Assembly: GCF_004349355.1 (NCBI RefSeq)
Contig: NZ_SMFK01000001.1
Coordinates: 124,001-188,000, forward strand
From: Flavobacterium cellulosilyticum
GTDB taxonomy: Bacteria > Bacteroidota > Bacteroidia > Flavobacteriales > Flavobacteriaceae
Direction of reading: 5' to 3'
Length of the DNA stretch: 64,000 nt
The notes beneath the pieces are model-generated. The model saw nothing but the letters and a program-made list of their open reading frames with translations. It was not told the DNA's origin and did no database searches. Shown here piece after piece: positions 45,569 through 53,701 of this stretch; within the stretch, counting starts at the first letter, position 1; every line of letters starts with the position of its first letter. The position numbers and the translations under genes are program-made.

Positions 45569-45910
45569 CTATCTAACAATCAATTTTCTAGTTGCAGAAG
45601 AAGTGTCTCCTTCACTGATTTTGATAATATAAACACCCGGAGAAAGGCTAGAAATATTCAGTTCTTTTGAACTTATTGTAGATTGCAGTACTTTTTTTCC
45701 TAATACGTCAAAAATAATTATATCCTTATTTGAATCGTTTTTTGACGTAATATATACTTTTCCATTGCTTGCTGGATTAGGGTACAAGTTTAGACCTTCA
45801 ATAGAAGTTGATTCTTGAATTTTGGATTGTTGCTTAGACTCTTGAGCAGAACCACTCAGCGTAAAGAAAAAAGCCAATAAAATAGTAATATAAAAGTATT
45901 TTTTTGCCAT
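45569..45910 (-). CDS. small secreted protein consisting mainly of a T9SS type A sorting domain
   Basis: From ATG at 45910 the protein has 113 residues (one more if the adjacent ATG at 45913 is used). A signal peptide ends near LSGSAQ, a linker of about 20 Gln/Ser/Glu-rich residues follows, and the remaining 75 residues are a Por-secretion-tail domain (GLNLYPNPASNGKVYITSK ... GVYIIKISEGDTSSATRKLIV). There is no cargo domain. Such proteins would travel through the type IX system carrying nothing else. It is on the same strand as the lipoprotein and TonB receptor genes but is separated by a terminator. Confidence 0.85.
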   Translation of the reverse strand: MAKKYFYITILLAFFFTLSGSAQESKQQSKIQESTSIEGLNLYPNPASNGKVYITSKNDSNKDIIIFDVLGKKVLQSTISSKELNISSLSPGVYIIKISEGDTSSATRKLIVR

Positions 45911-46110
45911 CATTAGGATTTGGATTTGTAAATGTATAAAAAACATTTCAAAATGTATACCAAAGTTAATAAAAATACGTTTAGCGAAGTAATTTATATA
46001 AATATTAACTTGAAATGTACTATTTAACAGATATTATTAAACAGTAAATCTATTTGAATTTTTATTTGCATATCGTAATTTCAGCACTAGAAACATGCAT
46101 AAATAAAAAA

Positions 46111-46132
46111 CACCTCCCAAATTTGAGAGGTG
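46111..46132 (-). terminator. terminator after the beta-helix lipoprotein
   Basis: CACCTC and GAGGTG (with inner CAAATTTG) form an almost perfect 22-bp dyad, followed on the minus strand by TTTTTTATTT, 22 bp beyond the lipoprotein stop. Confidence 0.85.
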
Positions 46133-46154
46133 CTTTATTAAAGTATTTTAAAAT

Positions 46155-47336
46155 TTAGAAAGCATAACCAGTCCAAGTAAATACTGAAGTATTAGCTCCA
46201 GTTGCTCCAGTTGGAGAAACAGTAATTATTCCTGTACTTGTACCTTTAAAGTTGTTATTTATATCTAAGTTTAAACCTTGCCCAGTAATTATTACTGATG
46301 AAGTATTGCCTGCATCTCCTTTAGAATCTGTATAGTTAACAAACCCTTTTGTTGGAGCTGGAGCTTTAGTCCCTAATATTGCTAATGAATTAGTCATTGT
46401 AATACCACTATTTCTTCTGATTTTTATAATTGCATCCAATGCAACTACAGAGTTTGAAACAATAGTAATGTTTTTCAATACGGGGTTAGATTGACCTGCT
46501 TGAGTTGGAGCTAATCCATCAAAGTTACCATCACCTTCAACACCTCTTGGGTCAGAAGTTACATCATTATAACCTAGTTCTCTAATACAGTATGCGTTAT
46601 CAATTGTTCCAGTGTATCCTTGAGTATAGTCAAGCATGTCATCTTTAGCATTTACTACTAGTATGTTTTTTACATTTACTGTTCCTCCAAAAAACTCAAT
46701 AGCATCATCATCACCGTATTTAGAAGCGATATTTTCTACTACAGTTCCACTTCCTACTGAATACATAGTAAATCCGTTAAATTCTTTATCACCATTAATT
46801 CTAGCTCCAGTGTATTCAACAGTTACATATTTAAGAGTACCAGAGTTGTCAGCTGGATCAGTACCACCGTATGTGAAATCAACAACTTCAGTAGTTGCCG
46901 TACCACCACCACTTATAGGTGCTTTACCCATAAGTAATAAACCTCCCCAGTCACCTGCTCTTGGATTTCCTGAATTTGAAGTAAAAAGAATAGGTAATGC
47001 TGCTGTACCAGAAGCATCAATTTTAGCTCCTTGCTCAACTGCTAAATATACATTGGTTCCACCAGGAGTTGCTTTGAAAGTTGAACCAGCTGCGATTGTT
47101 AATTTAAATCCGCTTTTTACAACCAATGCTCCATCTAAAATGTAGTCTCCTTTAGGTAAAGAAAGGTTTGCCGTAATATCACCTTTAAGACTTGTTGCAT
47201 CGTAGTCTAAATCAGTTAGTGATGTTATTTTACCATCTTTAACTGCAACAGGTGTTGTTGTAGCATTATCGCTGCTACATGATACAATAGTTCCCGCTAG
47301 AACTGAAAAAAATAGGAATTGTTTAATTGTGTTCAT
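46155..47336 (-). CDS. beta-helix-type outer-membrane lipoprotein, probable Pho-regulon member
   Basis: A 393-residue lipoprotein with signal ending at C20 (TIVSC). The mature part is Gly-, Thr- and Asn-rich with regularly spaced beta strands (for example SGFKLTIAAGSTFKATPGG, ISGGGTATTEVVDF, GGTVNVKNILVVNAKDD), like right-handed beta-helix proteins. No catalytic motif is recognised. Relatives are sometimes named multidrug transporter in databases, which the sequence does not support. Its promoter carries three 11-bp spaced TAAC motifs in the same layout as the phosphate porin gene, so it probably belongs to the phosphate-starvation response together with the TonB receptor next to it. Confidence 0.75.
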   Translation of the reverse strand: MNTIKQFLFFSVLAGTIVSCSSDNATTTPVAVKDGKITSLTDLDYDATSLKGDITANLSLPKGDYILDGALVVKSGFKLTIAAGSTFKATPGGTNVYLAVEQGAKIDASGTAALPILFTSNSGNPRAGDWGGLLLMGKAPISGGGTATTEVVDFTYGGTDPADNSGTLKYVTVEYTGARINGDKEFNGFTMYSVGSGTVVENIASKYGDDDAIEFFGGTVNVKNILVVNAKDDMLDYTQGYTGTIDNAYCIRELGYNDVTSDPRGVEGDGNFDGLAPTQAGQSNPVLKNITIVSNSVVALDAIIKIRRNSGITMTNSLAILGTKAPAPTKGFVNYTDSKGDAGNTSSVIITGQGLNLDINNNFKGTSTGIITVSPTGATGANTSVFTWTGYAF

Positions 47337-47373
47337 CTTTAAAATTTTTTGTTTTATTATATTTTTATTAGTG

Positions 47374-47417
47374 CAAAGGTATCATCGCTTTGTTAACTCA
47401 TTGTTACAGCGTTGTTA
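47374..47417 (-). promoter_or_regulatory. Pho-box-like promoter of the lipoprotein gene
   Basis: Reading the minus strand from 47417: TAACAACGCTG, TAACAATGAGT, TAACAAAGCGA, then TGA and TACCTTTG (47381-47374). TAACAA starts at 47417, 47406 and 47395, an 11-bp period, and the last lies 14 bp upstream of the -7 box. 11-bp direct repeats upstream of the -10 region are what PhoB-type regulators bind in Proteobacteria. phoB itself is 3 kb away. Confidence 0.75.
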
Positions 47418-47433
47418 TCATAATGTAATTAAT

Positions 47434-50205
47434 CTATAGGTTCCAATAGATTCCTAAACTTGTAAATACCCCTTTTTTATATTGACCAACTTCAGCTTGA
47501 CCAACTTGGCCGTTGTTGACATATTCCTTAGTTAATTTAAAATCTGGGTTTAAAATGTTTTTTAATGAAAAGTTGATTCCCAATTTGTTTTTTATAAATT
47601 CAAATTTGTTTACAAAATCTAATGTAGGAACTCCTTTCTCAACTATATTTTCATTTGTTGATGTACCAATAGAGTATATTTTATCATAAAAATAATTTAA
47701 TACTATTGTTGATGTTAAACTGCTTTTTCCTGTTTTGTAATTATAACTCAAATCAGAATTAATTAATAATGGGGAAGCACCTTCTAGCTTGTCACTTTTA
47801 TGTGTAGGCAAAATTGTCAATCTGTCATTTGGATTGTCAATAATTTTTTGATTTGTTATCAAGTAGGATAAATTAAGCCCCCCGGTAAGATTTGATCTTT
47901 TTGAGGAGTTGACATCATCAAATCCAAAAATTGTTTTTCTTACTTCTAATTCAAAACCAGTTGCATAAGCGTCACCTAAATTTACATACGACAATTCATT
48001 TGATGCTGAAGCAACGTTGATTCTGTTAATAGGATCTTTTATTTTTTTGTAGAAACCACCTAAAGAGATGATCTCGTTTTTAGATAAATAATAATCATAT
48101 TTTAAATCGAAGTTCAAGTTTGTTGAAGGTTTTAAGTCAGGGTTACCAAAACTAGCAAAACTGATTTCTTCGTATAAAAAGGGCGCTGTTTCTTTAAACT
48201 GCGGCATTGTATAAGTTTGACTCGCAGCAAAACGTACTGCATTTTTATCTGACAATGTATATTTAGCAATTAAACTTGGTAAGAAATAATTTTTTTTGAT
48301 TACCGAAGGATCAATTGTTAGAGTATTTACACTACTTGAGATATTCGTGTCCCATTCCACTTTTTGATTAATGTTTTCATATCTCGCACCTAGCTGTACT
48401 GTAAATTTGTTATTTATAGGATAGGTCAACTGTGCATAAGCAGCATATAAATCTCTTTTTCCAGTATAATACATTGGTTCAAAAACATTAGAAACTCGTT
48501 CGTCTCCCCTAGCAGTTTTCATTTTGAATGTATTGTTAACTCCGGCTTGATTAAAGACAGCATCAGGATTATTTATATCAATAACTACATTATTACTGGG
48601 AACATCAAAGTTAATTTGTGTAAAATCAAATTCCCTCTTTGTATTTCTATAATTACCTCCAAAATTTAGTTTTTTAATAAGTTCAGCATCAGGATTAAAA
48701 GTGTAGCTCAATTCAGCTTTACCAGCTAAATCTTTTTCGTTTAGTACAGAAAAATACCTATTATTTAGTACTGATGAGTTTGTAGCTAAAATATAATTTC
48801 CGTCTTTATAGTCGTATGAGTTTGTTTTTCGATCAGGCTCACTTGCATCAATTTTATTATAGGAAGCGCTCACATTAGCTTCTAATTTCTCATTAATTTT
48901 GTAATCGAACAAAAGCTGATTTGAGAATAAAATATTATTATTGGTCTGTTGTCTTCTTATGAATGATTTTTGGCCTGAATCAAAATTATCATTTATACTT
49001 ACTGAAAAGCCTGTATAATCACCCATATTTTCGTTTGAATCGTGTATAAACAATCCATTATAAGAGATGCTTTTACCAGAACCAAATTTATATTTAACAT
49101 TGGCTAACCCAGATTGTGTTGAATTGTAATTGTATTTTTTGTATTTCAAATCTTGACCTATTCCTCCATTAGCATTTATATTTCCTGTTTTTCCTTCTTT
49201 AAAACTAAATTCACTAGTTGAAAATAGAACGGCAAAAAAACTTAAGCTTTTGTAGTTTTCAAAATTAAATTTATTTCCAACTGCAACAGAAAAATTAGAA
49301 TTCACTGTGCTTTTTATTGATTGTGGCTTAAAACTAGTTTTAAAACTATAAAAATTTAAGTCGGTAATTGGAACGTTTTTTTTATCTCCCACAAAACCAA
49401 AATAACTATGACCATCAGGAGCCTTAAAAATTGAATTTAAAGTGTTGGAATTGTAACCGCTTCCAACACTAATGTTTAGTACTGATTGTGTTTCTAATTC
49501 TTTTGAAGCAATATCAATGTTAGCACCAGCTACATCGCCGTACAATGATGCGTTAAAAGTCTTGTTAACATTTATGTTTTTAATGATATTTGTAGAAAAG
49601 AATTTTAAAGCAATATTCTTGTATTCGGGATCTTCAGAGGGTAATGGTAGCCCATTCAATGAAGTTGAATTGTACCGATCTCCTAATCCTCTAACATTTA
49701 CATTTTTGACACCCTCTTGTTCCGAAACTCCCGAAGTTTTTGCAACTGCTCCAGCAGCATCTCCAACTCCTTTTCTTGATAATTCTTGAGCTCCAATAGC
49801 TTGTTTTATTTCAACGGCATTTCTTTGCTCTAATAATAATGCTGTTTCTATTGATCTGTTGACATTGGTTTTGATAATAACATCTTCTAATTTATAGCCT
49901 CCAGAACCTAATGCTTTGTCCACAATTAAAGTTTTACCTTCAACCACTGTGATAAGAGTTTCTAATGGATCATAACCTACGAAGCTAAATTGAATCGTAT
50001 AATTTCCAGCATCGGCATTTAATGTGTATTTACCGTTAATATCCGTTATTGTGTTAATTTTTGTTCCTTTAATAACAACATTTGCAAAAGGCAATGTTTC
50101 GTTTTTTGCATCTTTATCAGTTAATGTTCCTGTTATAGTGCCTTTATTTTGTGAAAAACAAATTGCATTAATAAAAAGTGCCAAAATGAATAATCTAATT
50201 TTCAT
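47434..50205 (-). CDS. TonB-dependent receptor, probable Pho-regulon member
   Basis: A 923-residue outer-membrane receptor. Signal peptide (to about 18, NAICFSQ), carboxypeptidase-like domain (about 22-105, ANVVIKGTKINTITDINGKY), plug domain with SRKGVGDAAGAVAKTSGVSE and NVNVRGLGDRYNSTSLNGL (about 142-186), and a barrel ending in GIYWNL. It is not SusC-type and has no SusD partner; the neighbour is the beta-helix lipoprotein. The promoter region has TAAC repeats with an 11-bp phase, so phosphate control is likely. Ligand unknown: a phosphorylated organic compound or similar is a guess. Confidence 0.88.
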   Translation of the reverse strand: MKIRLFILALFINAICFSQNKGTITGTLTDKDAKNETLPFANVVIKGTKINTITDINGKYTLNADAGNYTIQFSFVGYDPLETLITVVEGKTLIVDKALGSGGYKLEDVIIKTNVNRSIETALLLEQRNAVEIKQAIGAQELSRKGVGDAAGAVAKTSGVSEQEGVKNVNVRGLGDRYNSTSLNGLPLPSEDPEYKNIALKFFSTNIIKNINVNKTFNASLYGDVAGANIDIASKELETQSVLNISVGSGYNSNTLNSIFKAPDGHSYFGFVGDKKNVPITDLNFYSFKTSFKPQSIKSTVNSNFSVAVGNKFNFENYKSLSFFAVLFSTSEFSFKEGKTGNINANGGIGQDLKYKKYNYNSTQSGLANVKYKFGSGKSISYNGLFIHDSNENMGDYTGFSVSINDNFDSGQKSFIRRQQTNNNILFSNQLLFDYKINEKLEANVSASYNKIDASEPDRKTNSYDYKDGNYILATNSSVLNNRYFSVLNEKDLAGKAELSYTFNPDAELIKKLNFGGNYRNTKREFDFTQINFDVPSNNVVIDINNPDAVFNQAGVNNTFKMKTARGDERVSNVFEPMYYTGKRDLYAAYAQLTYPINNKFTVQLGARYENINQKVEWDTNISSSVNTLTIDPSVIKKNYFLPSLIAKYTLSDKNAVRFAASQTYTMPQFKETAPFLYEEISFASFGNPDLKPSTNLNFDLKYDYYLSKNEIISLGGFYKKIKDPINRINVASASNELSYVNLGDAYATGFELEVRKTIFGFDDVNSSKRSNLTGGLNLSYLITNQKIIDNPNDRLTILPTHKSDKLEGASPLLINSDLSYNYKTGKSSLTSTIVLNYFYDKIYSIGTSTNENIVEKGVPTLDFVNKFEFIKNKLGINFSLKNILNPDFKLTKEYVNNGQVGQAEVGQYKKGVFTSLGIYWNL

Positions 50206-50222
50206 GTTTATTTAATTTTTTG

Positions 50223-50299
50223 CAAAATTATAATTAAAACGGAAAGTGTAAGTTAACTGTGTATTATCATTAGGTGTCTTGAATGTTATAGAATCGTTA
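50223..50299 (-). promoter_or_regulatory. Pho-box-like promoter of the TonB receptor gene
   Basis: Minus strand TAATTTTG (50230-50223) is an exact -7 box 17 bp upstream of the start codon. TAAC lies at 50255, 50288 and 50299 and TAAT at 50266, all at multiples of 11 bp from each other and in the same phase relative to the -7 box (25, 36, 58 and 69 bp) as in the two other Pho-box-like promoters. The positions at 14 and 47 bp are degenerate. Confidence 0.65.
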
Positions 50300-50423
50300 T
50301 CATATTAAATTACGGTTAACAAGGGTTTTTAACCATTAATATATTGTTATATTTACATTTTAAATTGAAATTGAGAGCTAAATTTTGCCGAATTTCTAAA
50401 AGATTAATATTATTTTTTTCAAT

Positions 50424-51107
50424 ATGAAAAACAGAAACACTAAGATTTTACTTGTTGACGATGAACCGGATATACTAGAGATTGTTGGTTACAATCTAGC
50501 TCAAGAAGGATATCAAATAATAAAAGCTTCAAATGGTAAAGAAGCCATACTAAAAGCTAAGAAAGAAATCCCAGATCTTATTATTATGGATGTCATGATG
50601 CCCGAAATGGACGGAATGGAAGCTTGTGAAATGATAAGAAAAATTCCTGAATTAAGTCAAGTGATTATAACTTTTTTAACCGCCAGAAGTGAAGATTATT
50701 CTCAAATGGCAGGTTTTGATGCTGGTGGGGATGATTATATTACAAAACCAATCAAACCAAAATTATTGGTTAGTAAAGTTAAAGCATTGTTACGCCGTCG
50801 AAATGAAAAAGAAACAAGTAGCGAAACTTTAAATGTTGGTGGAATCGTAATAAATCGCGAAGAATATATAATCATAAAAGATGATGTTGTAATTGCTTTA
50901 CCTCGAAAAGAATTTGAACTTTTCTATTTATTGGCATCTAAACCAGGAAAAGTTTTCAAAAGGGATGAGATCTTAGATAAAGTTTGGGGAAATGAAGTCA
51001 TAGTAGGCGGAAGAACTATTGATGTTCACATTAGAAAACTTCGGGAGAAAATAGGCGAGGAATTTTTCAAAACTATTAAAGGAGTTGGTTATAAGTTTGA
51101 AATTTAA
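50424..51107 (+). CDS. phoB: PhoB-type OmpR-family response regulator
   Basis: A 227-residue response regulator. Receiver domain with acidic pocket D12, D13 and phospho-acceptor D56 (LIIMDVMMPEMDG), then T/S and K positions in FLTARS and ITKPIKP. A winged-helix domain follows from about 135 (NREEYIIIKDDVVIALPRKEFELFYLLA ... TIDVHIRKLREKIG). It is divergent from the TonB receptor and followed by its histidine kinase, with porin and pst genes after that. The PhoB name rests on this context as the OmpR family is large. Confidence 0.9.
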   Translation: MKNRNTKILLVDDEPDILEIVGYNLAQEGYQIIKASNGKEAILKAKKEIPDLIIMDVMMPEMDGMEACEMIRKIPELSQVIITFLTARSEDYSQMAGFDAGGDDYITKPIKPKLLVSKVKALLRRRNEKETSSETLNVGGIVINREEYIIIKDDVVIALPRKEFELFYLLASKPGKVFKRDEILDKVWGNEVIVGGRTIDVHIRKLREKIGEEFFKTIKGVGYKFEI

Positions 51108-51142
51108 ACTATAAATGCCATATTAGCAATTGTTAAAATATA

Positions 51143-52222
51143 ATGAAAATAAGTTTAAAAAAAACTTTTAGGTTTGCCGCGATATCAGCATTCTACATCA
51201 GCATCTTTGGTGGTTTTGTAGTGCTTGTCATGGTAAAAAAAATGATTAATTTACCTTTTCAAAATTTATTAATCTTTGTATTAGTGTTTTTTGGATTTAT
51301 TTATTTATATACCTTTTTAGTATTACAGTACAGAGTAGAAAAATTCATTTATAGAAGGGTAAAAAAAATCTATGAAGATATTTCTTTATTAGAGTCCAGT
51401 ACCTTTATTGAAAAACCTATAACAACGGATATCGAAGAACTAACACGAGAAGTAAAAAAGTTTGCTACAAGCAAAAAACTCGAAATCGAAATGCTAAAAG
51501 TTCGAGAACAATACCGACGAGAATTTCTTGGAAATGTTTCTCACGAACTTAAAACACCCTTATTTACTGTTCAAGGTTATTTGTCTACACTCCTTGATGG
51601 CGCAATGGATGACAAAACAATTCGAAAAAAATACTTAAAACGAGCTGAAAAAGGGGTTGAAAGATTAATTTATATAGTGGAAGATTTAGACATGATTACC
51701 AAACTTGAAGTAGGTGATTTAAATTTGGATTTTTCTGAATTTGATATTGTCGATTTAATCCAAAATGTTTTTGATTTATTAGAAATGAAAGCGGATAAAA
51801 AGAAGATTTCATTGGCATTCGATAATTACCACATTCAACCTATCTTTGTATATGGAGACAAGGACAAAATTCAACAAGTATTAGAAAATCTAATTGTAAA
51901 TTCCATAAAATATGGTAGAGAATCAGGATTAACAGAAGTTAGCGTGATTAATTTGACTAAGAAAAAAGTATTAATCCGCATAAGTGACAATGGTGAAGGT
52001 ATCGAAAGTCAAAATATCCCTAGACTATTTGAACGATTTTTTCGAGTAGACAAAAGTGGTGCTCGTTCTGAGGGAGGTTCCGGTTTGGGACTTGCTATTG
52101 TAAAGCATATTATTGAAGCACATAAAGAAAAGATATATGTAGAAAGTGAATTTGGTATAGGATCTGAATTTTCTTTTACATTAAAAAAAGCGCAAGCAAA
52201 TAATTTAAAAAATATATTGTAA
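51143..52222 (+). CDS. phoR: PhoR-type sensor histidine kinase
   Basis: A 359-residue kinase with two transmembrane segments (about 13-31 and 41-61) separated by only a short periplasmic turn, so it has no large sensor domain. That fits PhoR, which senses through PstSCAB and PhoU. The phospho-acceptor H134 sits in FLGNVSHELKTPL. ATP-binding boxes are VNSIKYG (N), ISDNGEGI (G1) and GGSGLGLAIVKHI (G2). It lies 35 bp after phoB. There is no PAS domain visible between the helices and HisKA, which makes it more compact than E. coli PhoR. Confidence 0.9.
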   Translation: MKISLKKTFRFAAISAFYISIFGGFVVLVMVKKMINLPFQNLLIFVLVFFGFIYLYTFLVLQYRVEKFIYRRVKKIYEDISLLESSTFIEKPITTDIEELTREVKKFATSKKLEIEMLKVREQYRREFLGNVSHELKTPLFTVQGYLSTLLDGAMDDKTIRKKYLKRAEKGVERLIYIVEDLDMITKLEVGDLNLDFSEFDIVDLIQNVFDLLEMKADKKKISLAFDNYHIQPIFVYGDKDKIQQVLENLIVNSIKYGRESGLTEVSVINLTKKKVLIRISDNGEGIESQNIPRLFERFFRVDKSGARSEGGSGLGLAIVKHIIEAHKEKIYVESEFGIGSEFSFTLKKAQANNLKNIL

Positions 52223-52296
52223 TAAAGTGATAATCAATGTTTAAAGAATTATTTATCAGAATTTAGCAGCAATTTGATAACAATTTGTTTACATGA

Positions 52297-52340
52297 TAAC
52301 ATTGCCTTAACGTTATCTTAACATTGCATCCGCAACTTTG
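52297..52340 (+). promoter_or_regulatory. Pho-box-like promoter of the porin-pst operon
   Basis: TAACATTGCCT, TAACGTTATCT and TAACATTGCAT follow directly on each other, with TAAC at 52297, 52308 and 52319. CAACTTTG (52333-52340), one change from TAnnTTTG, starts 14 bp after the last TAAC. The spacing is identical to that upstream of the lipoprotein gene. It lies between phoR and the porin gene, 30 bp before the start codon. Confidence 0.75.
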
Positions 52341-52369
52341 TCCCATAAAATTAATTAACACAATTAAGG

Positions 52370-53665
52370 ATGAAAAAAATTACACTGGCGTTTTTGATTA
52401 TAAGCGCAATTGTTGCAAATGCACAAGAAATACATAGAGATACTGTTTATTCATCTTTGAGAGAAAAAGTTGACGAGCAAGCAATGAAAATTGCAGGCTA
52501 TGACGAAAGAATTTCTGCAGACGAATCTGTTCTTAATGAATTAAATAAAATTAAAATTTCTGGTTATATACAGAGTCAATTTGAAATGAATGATGTTTGG
52601 TCAGCTGATGGAAGTGTACATGGATCTGGAACTCCTACTGTTAGTAATTCATTCTCTCTTAGAAGAGCAAGGGTTAAATTTACTTACAAACCAATTGATG
52701 GTGTGAATTTTGTATTGTGTCCAGACTTTCAAGTCAATAAAATTAGTTTGAAAGATGCATTTGTACAATTGAATGACCTTTGGATCAATACTTTTTCATT
52801 ATTTGTAGGACAGTTTAACAGACCTACATATGAAGTAGAGTTTTCCTCATCAGCAAGAGAATTTGCTGAAAGATCTTTGATGACAAGAACACTTTATCCT
52901 TCTGAAAGAGATCAAGGAGCTAAATTAGAAGCGGATTTTATGACAAAATTCAATGTTCCTTTAAAATTGCAATTTGCCGTGTTAAATGGGAATTTTGGTG
53001 AAGGTGCTATAGATAATCAGGTAAAAGACATTGATAATGGTAAAGATGTAATGGCTAGAGCAGTTTATTCTTTTTCAATGCCAAACAAAGGTTTGGGTAT
53101 CGATATAGGTGGGCATACTTATATAGGAAACACTACAGTAATTGCTCAAACAACTCCTGTGCCAACTGTTTTTAAGGATGTAAATAATAATTCATTTACT
53201 CCAATAGTGGGTGATAAATTGAAAAAAGAATTGTTTGGAGCTGAGATGCAAGTGTATTACGATTTTCTTGGCGGATTGTCTTTAAAATCAGAATACATTA
53301 GAGGTACTTATTCAGGAACAACTAATCCAACTCAGGTGAACTCATCATTCAATGCTAATAAAGTAAGAAATATAGAAGGTTATTATATTTCATTAATTAA
53401 AGATGTAGGTAAAAATAATGTAGCTTCTATACGCTATGATGTATTTGATCCAAACACTAAATTATCTGGAGATGCAGTTACAAAGAAAGATGATTTAAAA
53501 TACAATAACTGGACCTATGCATGGCAGTATTTCTTTAATTCAAATATTAAATTAATGGCTAGTTATACTATGCCTATTAATGAAAAATCACTAAATGCAG
53601 GAGCTGATTATATAAAAGACAAACATGACAATGTTTTCACACTAAGATTTCAAGCTTCGTTTTAA
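52370..53665 (+). CDS. OprP/OprO-type phosphate-selective porin
   Basis: A 431-residue outer-membrane beta-barrel with signal peptide (to about 18, AIVANAQ), a short coiled stretch and the porin O/P domain: KISGYIQSQFEMND (about 61-74), SFSLRRARVKFTYKPIDGVNFVL-type strands and a C-terminal FTLRFQASF ending in Phe. By family it is an anion-selective channel for phosphate or polyphosphate. It is first in the operon with two pstS genes and has a Pho-box-like promoter. Confidence 0.9.
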   Translation: MKKITLAFLIISAIVANAQEIHRDTVYSSLREKVDEQAMKIAGYDERISADESVLNELNKIKISGYIQSQFEMNDVWSADGSVHGSGTPTVSNSFSLRRARVKFTYKPIDGVNFVLCPDFQVNKISLKDAFVQLNDLWINTFSLFVGQFNRPTYEVEFSSSAREFAERSLMTRTLYPSERDQGAKLEADFMTKFNVPLKLQFAVLNGNFGEGAIDNQVKDIDNGKDVMARAVYSFSMPNKGLGIDIGGHTYIGNTTVIAQTTPVPTVFKDVNNNSFTPIVGDKLKKELFGAEMQVYYDFLGGLSLKSEYIRGTYSGTTNPTQVNSSFNANKVRNIEGYYISLIKDVGKNNVASIRYDVFDPNTKLSGDAVTKKDDLKYNNWTYAWQYFFNSNIKLMASYTMPINEKSLNAGADYIKDKHDNVFTLRFQASF

Positions 53666-53701
53666 TAAATTGGTTTAAAAAAAAAACAAATAATAATAAA
53701 A

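Noticed and set aside
45914-46100. Pho-box-like promoter for the sorting-domain-only gene
   Set aside because: A TAACTTTG box exists at 45961-45968 (minus strand) but no TAAC motifs occur at the 11-bp phase upstream of it.
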